64,000 bases of DNA from Gottfriedia acidiceleris (GCF_023115465.1 NZ_CP096034.1:3658001-3722000), one strand, 5' to 3'. Positions 45,521 through 53,775 are shown, counted from the first letter of the stretch. Notes: generated from the sequence alone by a model not told the origin. Program-made: numbers and translations.

Positions 45521-45553
45521 TAACTTTAATTACAAATTTAAGGAGGTTAGTAG

Positions 45554-46087
45554 GTGATTTTCAAAACAAATAAGCTTACTATTCGTAAATTAAAAGAAAA
45601 TGATGCTCCCCTTCTAGCAAAATGGCTTTCAAACCCTAAAGTCCTTCAATATTATGAAGGTCGAGATAATCCGTTCAACTCTGAAAAGGTTAAAAATATT
45701 TTTTTTACTAAAGGTCCTTCTATTCATATGTGTATTGTAGTTTATGAAAACATTGAGATAGGCTATATACAATTTTATAAATTAGACGATGAATCAAAAT
45801 TTGAATATGGATATGAAAATACAAGTGAAATTATTTACGGGATGGATCAATTTATAGGTGAAATTGATTTTTGGAATCGTGGGATTGGAAGTTTACTTGT
45901 CTCATCAATGGTGAATTACTTAGTTAATAATCAAAACGCAAAAAAAGTAGTAGTAGATCCACAAACATGGAATGTACGCGCGATTAAATGCTATGAAAAA
46001 TGTGGATTTAAAAAAATTCGATTACTTCCGAAACATGAGTTACATGAAGGTGAATATAGAGATTGCTATGTAATGGAATATCGTTAA
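45554..46087 (+). CDS. GNAT acetyltransferase of the AAC(6')-like type
   Basis: A 177-residue acetyltransferase similar in layout to aminoglycoside 6'-N-acetyltransferases: LTIRKLKENDAPLLAKWLSNP at the start, YGMDQFIGEIDFWNRGIGSLL (acetyl-CoA loop) near 98-118, and VVDPQTWNVRAIKCYEKCGF near 136-155. It might modify an aminoglycoside or a siderophore-like amine; resistance is not shown by sequence alone. The start is GTG at 45554 with AGGAGG seven bases upstream. It lies next to a VOC fragment whose truncation may mark a rearrangement. Confidence 0.85.
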   Translation: MIFKTNKLTIRKLKENDAPLLAKWLSNPKVLQYYEGRDNPFNSEKVKNIFFTKGPSIHMCIVVYENIEIGYIQFYKLDDESKFEYGYENTSEIIYGMDQFIGEIDFWNRGIGSLLVSSMVNYLVNNQNAKKVVVDPQTWNVRAIKCYEKCGFKKIRLLPKHELHEGEYRDCYVMEYR

Positions 46088-46155
46088 GACTTGAAAGAAA
46101 ATAAGTCCTTGAAAAAAGTCAGATATCATTTTTTAAAACTTTGTCTACTAATTAA

Positions 46156-46182
46156 GGGATCTCTCAAATTTCGAGAAATCCC
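46156..46182. terminator. Hairpin between convergent genes
   Basis: GGGATcTCTC...GAGAaATCCC forms a stem with mismatches; the T-run is weak on both sides. Likely terminator for the AAC(6')-like gene. Confidence 0.45.
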
Positions 46183-46206
46183 TCATGATTTTATATAAAT
46201 TTCTAG

Positions 46207-47745
46207 TTATTGTACAAAAATTTGTTTTAAAGGTTGTTCGGCTGGCCCTTCTAATACGTCACCATAAATTGAAAATCTTGAGCCATGGCAAGGGCAATCC
46301 CATGATTTTTCACCGTTATTCCACTCGACTTCACAACCTAAATGAGTACAAGTTGTGTCTACACAATGAACTTTACCATTTACATCTTTATAAGCTCCAA
46401 CTCTTTTCCCATCTAGTGCTACAACTGAGCCTTCATCATTGTATAACTCTTCTATTTTTCTAGAAACAGGTTCTAATTTTCCTTCAATTAAATGTTTAGC
46501 AACATCTAGGTTTTGCATTAAAAAATGCTTGATACTAGGGTCTGCTTGGAATCTCGAAGGAGTGAACACATCAGCATCAACAGCTTCTTTTTCTAAAATT
46601 AAATTACTTATTAACTGGGCAGAGACCGTTCCACTTGTCATACCCCATTTACGGAAACCAGTGGCTACGTAAATGTTTTGATGTTTTGATGATAGTTTAC
46701 CAATATATGGCATTTTATCTAAAGTGATTAAATCCTGGGTAGACCATCTGAATAATACATCTTCAATTCCAAAGGTCTCTTCACCAAAAAGTTTTAAATT
46801 TTCATAAAAACTCATTGTACGAGTTTCTACACCAGTTTTATGACTTTCTCCACCAATTAATACTAGTTCTTCATTATTATATTTAAATGATCTTAGAGAC
46901 CTTTTCGGATTTTCCGCATTAATGTACATGCCTCCTGGATATGCTGTTTTTACTTTTGCAGCTAAGGCATATGAACGATCAGCATGTAATTTCGTAAAAA
47001 ACAATTGATTTCCATCATAAAAAGGAAAATGGGATGCACTAACAACATGCTTACATTTAATTTTTCTTCCACTTTGAGTGACAACGACTGGACTGTTACC
47101 TGTTTCAACGTCAATGACTACAGTTTCTTCATAGACCTTTAATCCGTTTTCGATTGAAGCTTTTAATAAATGAATCAAGTATTTTAGTGGGTGAAACTGA
47201 GCTTGATCCCTCATTGTTATAGAATATTTTGTATCAAAAGGTAATAATGTTTTAACTGCTCCAAATGAGTCGATTCCTAATTTTTCATAGGCTTTCAATT
47301 CATTTTCTAGATTTCTTACATAATCATCTGAAGTCGTATAAATGGTTGCATCTTGGGTCTCATAATTACATTCTATTTGGTTATCATTCGTATATTTTTT
47401 AATAAAGTCCATTGCATTTTTAGTAGAATGATAAAAGATTTTTGTTTTTTCTAATCCAAAATGTTGAATTAGCTCATCATAAATTAAATCATGCTGTGCT
47501 GTTACTTTGGCAGTCGTGTGGCCAGTTGTCCCATTAATTATTTTATTCGCTTCAATTAAAGCCACCTTCATACCAGCTTGCGTTAAAAAATATGCGGTTG
47601 AAATTCCCGTAATTCCAGCACCAACGATTACAGCATCAAACTCTCCGTCATCGTTAAACGGTTCAAAAGTAGGAATATTTAGTCCACTTCTCCATATTGG
47701 CTTTGAATGCTTCGGCAAGCCATTATAATCAATCTTTTCAATCAT
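46207..47745 (-). CDS. yhfW: FAD-dependent oxidoreductase with C-terminal Rieske [2Fe-2S] domain (YhfW-like)
   Basis: A 512-residue two-domain enzyme. The N-terminal DAO-type FAD domain has VIVGAGITGISTAYFL near 40-55 and the TGHTTAKVTAQH motif near 73-84. The C-terminal Rieske domain (from about 430) has both cluster motifs, CTHLGC and CPCHGSRF. The pairing suggests electron transfer from an amine or amino-acid-like substrate to a [2Fe-2S] centre; the true substrate of YhfW-type proteins is unknown. GGAGG lies nine bases before the ATG. Confidence 0.92.
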   Translation of the reverse strand: MIEKIDYNGLPKHSKPIWRSGLNIPTFEPFNDDGEFDAVIVGAGITGISTAYFLTQAGMKVALIEANKIINGTTGHTTAKVTAQHDLIYDELIQHFGLEKTKIFYHSTKNAMDFIKKYTNDNQIECNYETQDATIYTTSDDYVRNLENELKAYEKLGIDSFGAVKTLLPFDTKYSITMRDQAQFHPLKYLIHLLKASIENGLKVYEETVVIDVETGNSPVVVTQSGRKIKCKHVVSASHFPFYDGNQLFFTKLHADRSYALAAKVKTAYPGGMYINAENPKRSLRSFKYNNEELVLIGGESHKTGVETRTMSFYENLKLFGEETFGIEDVLFRWSTQDLITLDKMPYIGKLSSKHQNIYVATGFRKWGMTSGTVSAQLISNLILEKEAVDADVFTPSRFQADPSIKHFLMQNLDVAKHLIEGKLEPVSRKIEELYNDEGSVVALDGKRVGAYKDVNGKVHCVDTTCTHLGCEVEWNNGEKSWDCPCHGSRFSIYGDVLEGPAEQPLKQIFVQ

Positions 47746-47918
47746 CTTTGAATACCTCCATTTATGTTATGTGGTTATTATTACCAAATTGATGGATGTT
47801 CATTAAACTAACTTTTCAATACTACTAATTAGTAAATATTGTTAAAATGGAGATAATGATGAAATGCTCATCTAAATAGTAAAAAATTAGTTAATAAATA
47901 GTAAAGAGGGTAATTTAC

Positions 47919-48446
47919 ATGGCTTATAGAATTAAAGACACTTTAATTTCTGAAAATGATTTAAAAAATAGAGTAAAAGTACTTGCTGAGCAAATTGAAC
48001 ATGACTTTAATAACGAACCACTAATCCTTGTAGTTGTTTTAAAAGGATCATTTGTATTTGCAGCTGATCTAGTTCGTGAAATGAAAAGTAATATTAATGT
48101 AGACTTTATTTCTGTTTCAAGCTATAGTAATCAAACTGAATCAACTGGAAAAGTAAGACTGTTAAAAGATTTAGATGAGAATATCACAGATAAAAACGTG
48201 GTAATAATTGAAGATATCATTGATAGTGGTCTAACATTGCATTTTTTACGTGACCACCTTCAAATGCATAAGCCAAAATCGATTAAGATTTGTACTTTAT
48301 TAGATAAACCTGAAAGAAGAAAAATCGATCTACCAGTTGATTATGTAGGTTTTGTCATTCCAGATGAGTTTATCGTTGGCTATGGAATTGATTACGCACA
48401 GCAATATCGAAATCTACCGTATATCGCAAATGTAGAAGAATATTAA
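47919..48446 (+). CDS. hpt: Hypoxanthine phosphoribosyltransferase
   Basis: A 175-residue purine-salvage enzyme that makes IMP (and GMP) from hypoxanthine (and guanine) with PRPP. The PRPP loop reads VVIIEDIIDSGLTL near 96-109, the catalytic flexible loop SSYSNQTESTGKV near 69-81, and the base pocket DYVGFVIPDEFIVGYG near 141-156. Length is usual. Bacilli also carry an essential hpt beside tilS/ftsH, so this is probably a second copy. AGAGGGTAA precedes the ATG. Confidence 0.92.
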   Translation: MAYRIKDTLISENDLKNRVKVLAEQIEHDFNNEPLILVVVLKGSFVFAADLVREMKSNINVDFISVSSYSNQTESTGKVRLLKDLDENITDKNVVIIEDIIDSGLTLHFLRDHLQMHKPKSIKICTLLDKPERRKIDLPVDYVGFVIPDEFIVGYGIDYAQQYRNLPYIANVEEY

Positions 48447-48462
48447 TTTTATAAAAAAACAT

Positions 48463-48495
48463 GCCGTTTGATTTTTTATCAAACGGCTCTTTTTA
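48463..48495. terminator. Terminator of hpt, between convergent genes
   Basis: GCCGTTTGAT (48463-48472) pairs perfectly with ATCAAACGGC (48478-48487), followed on the plus strand by TCTTTTTATT. Confidence 0.88.
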
Positions 48496-48909
48496 TTACT
48501 TGTTAACTTTTTTATTAATTAGGTCAATTAATAAATTTCGATCCTCAGGAAAACTAAGCTCTAATTCAAGAATTTCATCTGCTGATTTCCAAGCAATTTC
48601 ATATATTAATTGATCAGGGTCTTGAATTTTTGCATTACCACCAATAATTCTAATTTCAAAATAATGTACTTCTACTTGAAAACCATACGAGATACCTTCT
48701 TTAATAAACAATTGCTTAATTATTTCAACTTCATATCCTGTTTCTTCTAGTACTTCTCTTATACAGCACTCTGCAATCGATTCATTTTGTTCTAACCCAC
48801 CTGATGGAGTAGCCCAAAGCTTCTGTTCATTAGGCTTGCCTTGAAGTACCATTAAAACCTGCCCTTTACGATTGATACAAATACCAGTTGCCCCAATCCA
48901 TTTCTGCAT
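48496..48909 (-). CDS. Nudix hydrolase
   Basis: A 137-residue Nudix enzyme with a perfect box, GGLEQNESIAECC followed by IREVLEETGYEV, at about 37-61 (GX5EX7REUXEEXGU). It splits a nucleoside-diphosphate-linked compound; which one is unknown. GAGGTGG precedes the ATG. Monocistronic, convergent with hpt. Confidence 0.9.
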   Translation of the reverse strand: MQKWIGATGICINRKGQVLMVLQGKPNEQKLWATPSGGLEQNESIAECCIREVLEETGYEVEIIKQLFIKEGISYGFQVEVHYFEIRIIGGNAKIQDPDQLIYEIAWKSADEILELELSFPEDRNLLIDLINKKVNK

Positions 48910-49048
48910 GATAAGCCACCTCTTTTAGTTACTTTATATAATCTAGCTATTCGATCATTTAATGTTTTATCCTGTTGAAAATGGTCCTTTTGATATTTAT
49001 ATAATTTCTTGGGAAAAATAACTTAAAATTAGTAAACGGGGTGAATTT

Positions 49049-50308
49049 ATGAATCGCAAATTACTATTCATTTTCTTGGGCGTTATTTGTTTAATTTTTC
49101 CGAACTTAACTTACGCCGAAACTACTGTTAACCCATTAAAAATTGCGTTTGTTCGCGATGGATTCGTTTGGATAAAAATAAATAATAAAGAGGAAAAAAT
49201 AACAAAAGCAAAAGGGGTTTATTCGAATCAGCCTGAGTGGTCTTTTGATGGGAACTATTTAATGTATCAAAAAGAAATACCCACTGGTCCTACAGCATCA
49301 TATCCAACTCGCTCAGAAATATGGATTTATAATATGAAAACAAAAAAAGAACAAAGAATTATTTCTGATGGCGAGAATCCTAAATGGTCCCCTACTAAAA
49401 ATATTTTTGCATTTCTTGATAGTGGTGTATTGAATGTTTCTGATTTTAATAATTTTTACAATATTGCACTTGGTGTGGATGATTATAATTGGTTTCCAGA
49501 CGGTAAAGGCTTTATAGCTTCATCAGCCGCAGTACTAAATCCGGACGGTTGGACAAATCCAATTTTATATAAAATCACCTTACCAAAGGATTTAAAAAAC
49601 ATTACTAGCGCAACAAACACTGTAAAACAATTTTTTGTTGTTCCGAAAACATTAACAAAAGGCAATACTTCGATTCCTTCCATAAATGCGTCAACATTTC
49701 AATTTTCGCCTGATCAAAAATGGATTTCTTTTATAGTTAGCCCAACAGCTTCTTGGTCTATGGATAGCGACATGCTTTGTATCATTTCTTCAGATGGAAA
49801 GGTTTTTGAAGTTCAAGATGAGATTATTTTACATTTAGATAATCCAAAATGGGCTCAAACTAAAAATATATTAGGATATATTGCAGGTGGAGGTCGATTA
49901 GTTTTTGGATACAAAAATAAAAAGATGAATATTACTGAAATGCCAGCATTTACATCTACAAATTTAACACCACCTCATTATGCTGAATTAGGATTTACAT
50001 GGTGTGACGACACATCGATTATTGTTTCAAGAGTAAAAGAAAGTGAGTGGTCAAATGATGAAAAGAAACGACCAAAACCATCATTAAACGTGATTAATCT
50101 TTCTACTCATAAACAATTTAAAATAACGAATCCACCAACTGGAAAAGGAGATTATAACCCAGTCTACTCTAAGTCTACCAACAAAATAACGTGGACCAGA
50201 AAAGGCGAATTAGATGTTCTTGGTAATGTATGGATCGCCAATTTGGATGGTAGTAAACCTAAAATTTTATTAAAAAATGTTAGTTCATATTCTATATTTG
50301 AGCGGTAA
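49049..50308 (+). CDS. Secreted TolB-like beta-propeller protein
   Basis: A 419-residue exported protein with a cleavable signal peptide (about 1-24, ending TYA). The mature part has repeated PD40/WD40-like blades: QPEWSFDGNYLMYQ, NPKWSPTKNIFAF, NWFPDGKGFIASS, FSPDQKWISFI, NPVYSKSTNKITWTRKG. Such proteins usually serve as binding platforms; no catalytic site is visible. GGGGTG precedes the ATG. Confidence 0.8.
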   Translation: MNRKLLFIFLGVICLIFPNLTYAETTVNPLKIAFVRDGFVWIKINNKEEKITKAKGVYSNQPEWSFDGNYLMYQKEIPTGPTASYPTRSEIWIYNMKTKKEQRIISDGENPKWSPTKNIFAFLDSGVLNVSDFNNFYNIALGVDDYNWFPDGKGFIASSAAVLNPDGWTNPILYKITLPKDLKNITSATNTVKQFFVVPKTLTKGNTSIPSINASTFQFSPDQKWISFIVSPTASWSMDSDMLCIISSDGKVFEVQDEIILHLDNPKWAQTKNILGYIAGGGRLVFGYKNKKMNITEMPAFTSTNLTPPHYAELGFTWCDDTSIIVSRVKESEWSNDEKKRPKPSLNVINLSTHKQFKITNPPTGKGDYNPVYSKSTNKITWTRKGELDVLGNVWIANLDGSKPKILLKNVSSYSIFER

Positions 50309-50340
50309 AAAGGATGAGGATGAATTTTTTCATCCTTTTT
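50307..50340. terminator. Bidirectional terminator overlapping the phosphatase stop region
   Basis: AAAAAGGATGA (50307-50317) pairs perfectly with TCATCCTTTTT (50330-50340). It serves the beta-propeller gene on the plus strand and contains the last codons of the minus-strand phosphosulfolactate phosphatase gene. Confidence 0.85.
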
Positions 50341-51094
50341 CCATTTCAAGACCATTAACGAAAAAATCATTTCGTAATACTGGTACTACTTTAAATTGGT
50401 TTAATTGGCTACAATGGGTTACATCATCTGCAAAGCCCTTCATCCTTAGCTCTCTTCCACTTCCACATTCCCAAATCAATTCTTTAATTTTATGTTTCGT
50501 GTGAAGAAACGCACCAATACAAACTTCCGCTTCTGGTGATTTTGTTCCTACTAACTCTGCTAAAATTGCTCCTGCTCCTAAATAATCTTCAATAGAAGGT
50601 CGCAGTGCATCCTCATTTTCATGTAAATCATTCCAAACCTCACCACACGGAATAACTGTTATATTAACATTTTTTTCGTTTTTAAGGCGATTAGCCAAAC
50701 TTGCAACCGAAGACGCATTAAGTAAAGTACCAATCAATAACGCGGGCACCTTTGAAGCGATCCATGAACAAAACGCCCCATTTAGAGAACATAAAACAAA
50801 TTTCTTATCGGCATGACGTTCATTAAATGAAACCGGCGAAAGTGTTGCCTTCCCTAAAACTGCCGCTTCATTTCTTCCTAAAATATACTCCGCTCCAATC
50901 TTTTTAGCATAAGCTTTCCCATCTAAATTTGGTGGATATGGATAAACAATTGCGTTTTGAAATACTGCTGTGACAACGGTCGATGAAAAACTAAGAACAT
51001 CAACAATAATCGTAATATCCCCGCGTTCCGCTGCTTCCCTAGCTCCCCTTTTTCCCCACTCTACTCGGCATTCATAATTAGATTGATCGAACAT
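50330..51094 (-). CDS. comB: 2-phosphosulfolactate phosphatase (ComB family)
   Basis: A 254-residue protein of the ComB family that removes phosphate from 2-phosphosulfolactate. Conserved parts are IIVDVLSFSSTVVTAVFQNA near 29-48, CSLNGAFCSWIA near 105-116 and PCGEVW near 149. In Bacillus, sulfolactate is a spore component and the enzyme is encoded by yitC next to yitD; no partner genes lie here, so this is a solitary copy whose role is uncertain. Its last codons overlap the terminator of the convergent gene. Confidence 0.88.
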   Translation of the reverse strand: MFDQSNYECRVEWGKRGAREAAERGDITIIVDVLSFSSTVVTAVFQNAIVYPYPPNLDGKAYAKKIGAEYILGRNEAAVLGKATLSPVSFNERHADKKFVLCSLNGAFCSWIASKVPALLIGTLLNASSVASLANRLKNEKNVNITVIPCGEVWNDLHENEDALRPSIEDYLGAGAILAELVGTKSPEAEVCIGAFLHTKHKIKELIWECGSGRELRMKGFADDVTHCSQLNQFKVVPVLRNDFFVNGLEMEKG

Positions 51095-51136
51095 GTTCTC
51101 ATCCCTTTATTAATCTTTTAAAATCGTCAAACATAG

Positions 51137-51164
51137 AAAAAGCAATACTCTTTAAAAGTATTGC
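51137..51164 (-). terminator. Terminator of the 173-residue gene
   Basis: GCAATACT (51142-51149) pairs with AGTATTGC (51157-51164), followed on the minus strand by TTTTTC. The repeat copy at 51166-51235 lies between it and the gene. Confidence 0.8.
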
Positions 51165-51165
51165 A

Positions 51166-51235
51166 TCAGTGTGTAGACAAAGTATAAGATTTTCAGACTA
51201 CTTGCAAATGTTTATCGAGCAGTCGAAAACTGTTA
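51166..51235. repeat. Partial copy of the 27.8-kb repeat element
   Basis: AGTGTGTAGACAAA followed by GATTTTCAGACTACTTGCAA and TCGAGC matches the left part of the element at 27792-27850 (AGTGTGTAGACAAA, GATTATCAGACTGATTGCAA, TCGAGG) in the same order with small gaps. The GC-rich core is missing. Confidence 0.6.
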
Positions 51236-51754
51236 ACGATATGTAACTTCTGTATACCCTAAACTATTTTTAGTTGTCTTCATCGGCTTCTTAGGATAAT
51301 AGAACACTAAATTTTTATAATTCATCTTATATTTACTTGTTTTAAAGTACTTGTTCAGATACACCGTTCTCATTTTTTCACCATTTACATAGATTGCTTT
51401 TCCTTTAGGGCGATCCTTATCAAATCCATAAATTAGTTGATCGTTAAAAAAATGCATTCCCTTTCCATCTCCGGCATACAAATGCTCTGCACCTGAAATT
51501 GAAGCAAAATTCATATATAAAAACGATGATGTTTTAAATACATATATACTATGCGGTATATCAGTCATACAAAGAATGTATGGACTATTCGGAATCTTAA
51601 CCAATTTGTAGTCCGCTTTTTTTAATTCTGGTAAATCCTTATGAATAGCGAAACTAACTGCTTTTTCCTTTGAATTAAAATTTATTGATATATAAGTAGA
51701 TATGCTCACTAATGCTACAAAAATTAGCACATATGTAATAACCTTTTTACTCAT
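51233..51754 (-). CDS. Hypothetical membrane-anchored protein
   Basis: A 173-residue protein with one N-terminal hydrophobic segment (about 5-25), either an uncleaved signal or an anchor, and a soluble extracytoplasmic domain rich in Tyr and Lys. I do not recognise a family. AAGGAAG precedes the ATG. It is read with or after the VOC gene (29 bp apart) and ends at the hairpin at 51137. Confidence 0.6.
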   Translation of the reverse strand: MSKKVITYVLIFVALVSISTYISINFNSKEKAVSFAIHKDLPELKKADYKLVKIPNSPYILCMTDIPHSIYVFKTSSFLYMNFASISGAEHLYAGDGKGMHFFNDQLIYGFDKDRPKGKAIYVNGEKMRTVYLNKYFKTSKYKMNYKNLVFYYPKKPMKTTKNSLGYTEVTYR

Positions 51755-51782
51755 GATATAACTTCCTTATTAGACATTTATT

Positions 51783-52145
51783 TTATTCAGGAAAAGAGCA
51801 TACACCTAAACGATTTCCTTCTAAGTCTTTAAATTCAAACCATTTAAACGTTCCATCTTCATTCAATTGCTCTAATTCTACATCATGTTCTTTTAAGTGA
51901 TTATAAGCTTGTTCGATATTTGGAGTATAAAAATTAAAACTCATATGCATATTTGGATTTTCTACTTGATTTGTTTTTCTCACTAACGTTAATGGTGTTT
52001 CCCCAATATTTAATGCCGCATATCCATTTATCTGATCGTTCCATCTAACCGTAAAACCCAACACCGAGCAATACCAATCTACTGCTTTCTCAAAATCAGT
52101 AACTTGCAGAAAAACTGTATCAATTCTTTTAAAATGCTCTGACAT
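51783..52145 (-). CDS. VOC-family (glyoxalase-fold) protein
   Basis: A 120-residue protein of the vicinal-oxygen-chelate fold: two beta-alpha-beta3 units, with FLQVTDFEKAVDWYCSVLGF near 12-31 and the C-terminal WFEFKDLEGNRLGVCSF near 102-118. Members include glyoxalases and drug-binding proteins; this one has no assignable substrate. GGAGG lies before the ATG. Only 29 bp separate it from the 173-residue gene. Confidence 0.85.
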   Translation of the reverse strand: MSEHFKRIDTVFLQVTDFEKAVDWYCSVLGFTVRWNDQINGYAALNIGETPLTLVRKTNQVENPNMHMSFNFYTPNIEQAYNHLKEHDVELEQLNEDGTFKWFEFKDLEGNRLGVCSFPE

Positions 52146-52290
52146 AGCTAAGTCCTCCTTTTTTACTACTTACTATTTATTCAACACTTGTAAACTATTT
52201 CCTTTTATATTTCATGTTAAAAATAAAGGGATTTCACTATAATTAGTCAATTATTTTTAAAGATTCAAACTAAACTATGGAGGGGAAATA

Positions 52291-52442
52291 TTTGATAAAG
52301 ATTGTGAAAGTAAAAAAAGAGAGGAATCAAAAAATTACACAATTTAATGCAATTTTATATTTATGAAATCGGTGAAAACGGTTCTTATCACAAATTTAAT
52401 TTGGAAAAATGCTGGCAGGATCTAGAATATACTTGCTCATAA
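52291..52442 (+). pseudogene. Short frameshifted ORF, unknown
   Basis: A TTG codon at 52291 with GGAGGGG six bases upstream opens a frame (IKIVKVKKERNQKITQFNAI) that stops at a TGA near 52365; a one-base change of frame continues as FYIYEIGENGSYHKFNLEKC and ends in TAA at 52440-52442. The second part could also be a free 31-residue ORF from ATG at 52347. It looks like the broken start of a gene, family unknown. Confidence 0.35.
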
Positions 52443-52487
52443 ATAGTTCATGAGTTACTAAATAAGCTAAAGTTAGTAAGCAGTCTG

Positions 52488-52517
52488 AAAGCCACCATTT
52501 ATAGGTGGCTTTGTTTT
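52488..52517. terminator. Hairpin downstream of rtcB
   Basis: AAAGCCACC (52488-52496) pairs perfectly with GGTGGCTTT (52504-52512), followed on the plus strand by GTTTTGT. On the minus strand (rtcB) the stem is followed by TTTCAG, a weak tail. Confidence 0.65.
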
Positions 52518-52528
52518 GTATCATAGAT

Positions 52529-53506
52529 TTAATTTGCTTTGAAATTATAAAGTGGTTTAATGACTTTAATAACTTCGATTGCATCCTTAGTATTTTCAAT
52601 GATTTCTTTCATTTCCTTATAAGCCATTGGACTTTCGTCAAGTGTGCTCTCTAATACTGATGTACTCCAAACATCCTTCATTGTTTCCTTAAATTCATCA
52701 AGTGAAAGAGTTGCTTTTGCTTTTGAACGACTGAGAATTCGACCTGCACCATGAGGGGCCGAATAATTCCAATCCGGGTTACCTTTTCCGATTGCAATCA
52801 AACTACCATCTCGCATGTTGATCGGAATTAATACTTTCTCACCTTTTTGAGCAGAAATTGCACCTTTACGAAGAATCATATTTTCGATATCAATATAATT
52901 ATGAACAGTTGTAAATTGTTCAACAACTGTTAAATCCATATTTTTTACGATTTCATCAATCATTGCCTTCCGGTTCCATAAAGCATATTCTTGGGCAATT
53001 GCCATATCATGCATATATCGATCAAACCAAACTCCTTCTAAATAAGCTAAATCCTTTGGAATATATTGCGATGGAAGGCTTTTTAGGGCAGCCTCAATTT
53101 CTTTTTCGCGGCCTTCATCCCTTAATTGTTGTATGACTTTGGAACGATTTTCTGACTGGCTCTTTAACAATTCATACGCCTTTTTCTGATAAAATTCCGC
53201 TACAACTTTTCCTAAATTTCGGCTTCCAGAGTGAATGACAAAATAAATATTCCCTTCTTCGTCAGCATTACATTCTATGAAATGATTTCCACCACCAAGT
53301 GAACCTAAGCTAAGTTTTGTTCTTATTTCATTTAATTCTTTAAAGCAGTACAGCTTTGAAAAATCAATTTTCTTCACAAATTCATGCTTATTATTTCGAA
53401 TTGAAAACCCTGATGGAACATGTTTACGAATAACAGCATCTAGTTTTTGAAAATCGATTTTTTTTTTTGAAACTCTTATTGTTTCCATTCCGCAACCTAT
53501 ATCGTA
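52529..53506 (-). CDS. rtcB: RNA-splicing ligase RtcB, exon 2
   Basis: RtcB joins RNA 2',3'-cyclic phosphate or 3'-phosphate ends to 5'-OH ends using GTP and Mn2+. This exon begins at or just after the active-site motif DIGCGMETIRV (Asp and Cys bind metal), then carries LGGGNHFIE, IHSGSRNLGK, HNYIDIEN, RKGAISA and the guanylylated-histidine motif SAPHGAGRILSRSKAK. The frame has no start of its own; the first Met (53488) is inside the conserved motif. Together with exon 1 it gives about 395 residues, a normal RtcB length. The 5' boundary may be 53503 (giving GVDIGCGM) or 53506 (giving GVYDIGCGM). Confidence 0.9.
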   Translation of the reverse strand, partial: YDIGCGMETIRVSKKKIDFQKLDAVIRKHVPSGFSIRNNKHEFVKKIDFSKLYCFKELNEIRTKLSLGSLGGGNHFIECNADEEGNIYFVIHSGSRNLGKVVAEFYQKKAYELLKSQSENRSKVIQQLRDEGREKEIEAALKSLPSQYIPKDLAYLEGVWFDRYMHDMAIAQEYALWNRKAMIDEIVKNMDLTVVEQFTTVHNYIDIENMILRKGAISAQKGEKVLIPINMRDGSLIAIGKGNPDWNYSAPHGAGRILSRSKAKATLSLDEFKETMKDVWSTSVLESTLDESPMAYKEMKEIIENTKDAIEVIKVIKPLYNFKAN

Positions 53507-53775
53507 CTTTAAGCTCTAATTTCTTAGAGAGTGGACTATACCTTCTCTACAATCATCGGAGTATGCAGCTCCTTATGTAGGCTCACCGTGTTAATTATTC
53601 CATCCGACATTAGGAAGCAGAATAATTCTGCACAATCGTCTGCTAACAACGTGCAAGTCTCTGAACCATTTGACTATGTCACCATAGCCTCTGGCTGCTG
53701 ATTGCCCTCGACTATAATTTACGTTAGGGTTTCCAGCAATTGAGCGAGTTTTTTAACGTTGGAGCCGTTTTAGTT
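53507..53775 (-). ncRNA. Group I intron (self-splicing) interrupting rtcB
   Basis: Reading the minus strand, the four conserved core elements occur in order: P = AATTGCTGGAAACCC (53741-53727), Q = AATCAGCAGCCAG (53703-53691), R = GTTCAGAGACT (53666-53656), S = AAGGTATAGTCC (53544-53533). P and Q pair as P4 (TGCTG/CAGCA), and GACT of R with AGTC of S as P7. The 5' exon end GTTGGGGTT (53784-53776) pairs over nine bases with the internal guide GGCTCCAAC (53766-53758), with U.G at the splice site (P1). CAACGT and ACGTTG can form P3; GCAGAA/TTCTGC a hairpin in the P8 region; CTCTAA-GAAA-TTAGAG a GNRA-capped P9 (53529-53514). No ORF inside. The intron's last base is G if it ends at 53507; the end is uncertain by three bases. 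Confidence 0.93.

Noticed and set aside
45554-46087. Confirmed aminoglycoside-resistance gene
   Set aside because: The fold and motifs fit AAC(6')-like GNAT enzymes, but this type is common in chromosomes without conferring resistance.
50330-51094. Competence role for the ComB-family gene
   Set aside because: The sequence belongs to the phosphosulfolactate phosphatase family, which shares only the name with competence ComB proteins.
53507-53775. Intein in RtcB
   Set aside because: The insert has stops in all relevant frames, is only about 90 codons long and has no splicing-domain motifs; group I intron RNA elements are present instead.
53507-53775. Insertion sequence or simple pseudogenisation of rtcB
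   Set aside because: No terminal inverted repeats, target duplication or transposase; the flanking protein halves join in frame without loss of conserved residues.
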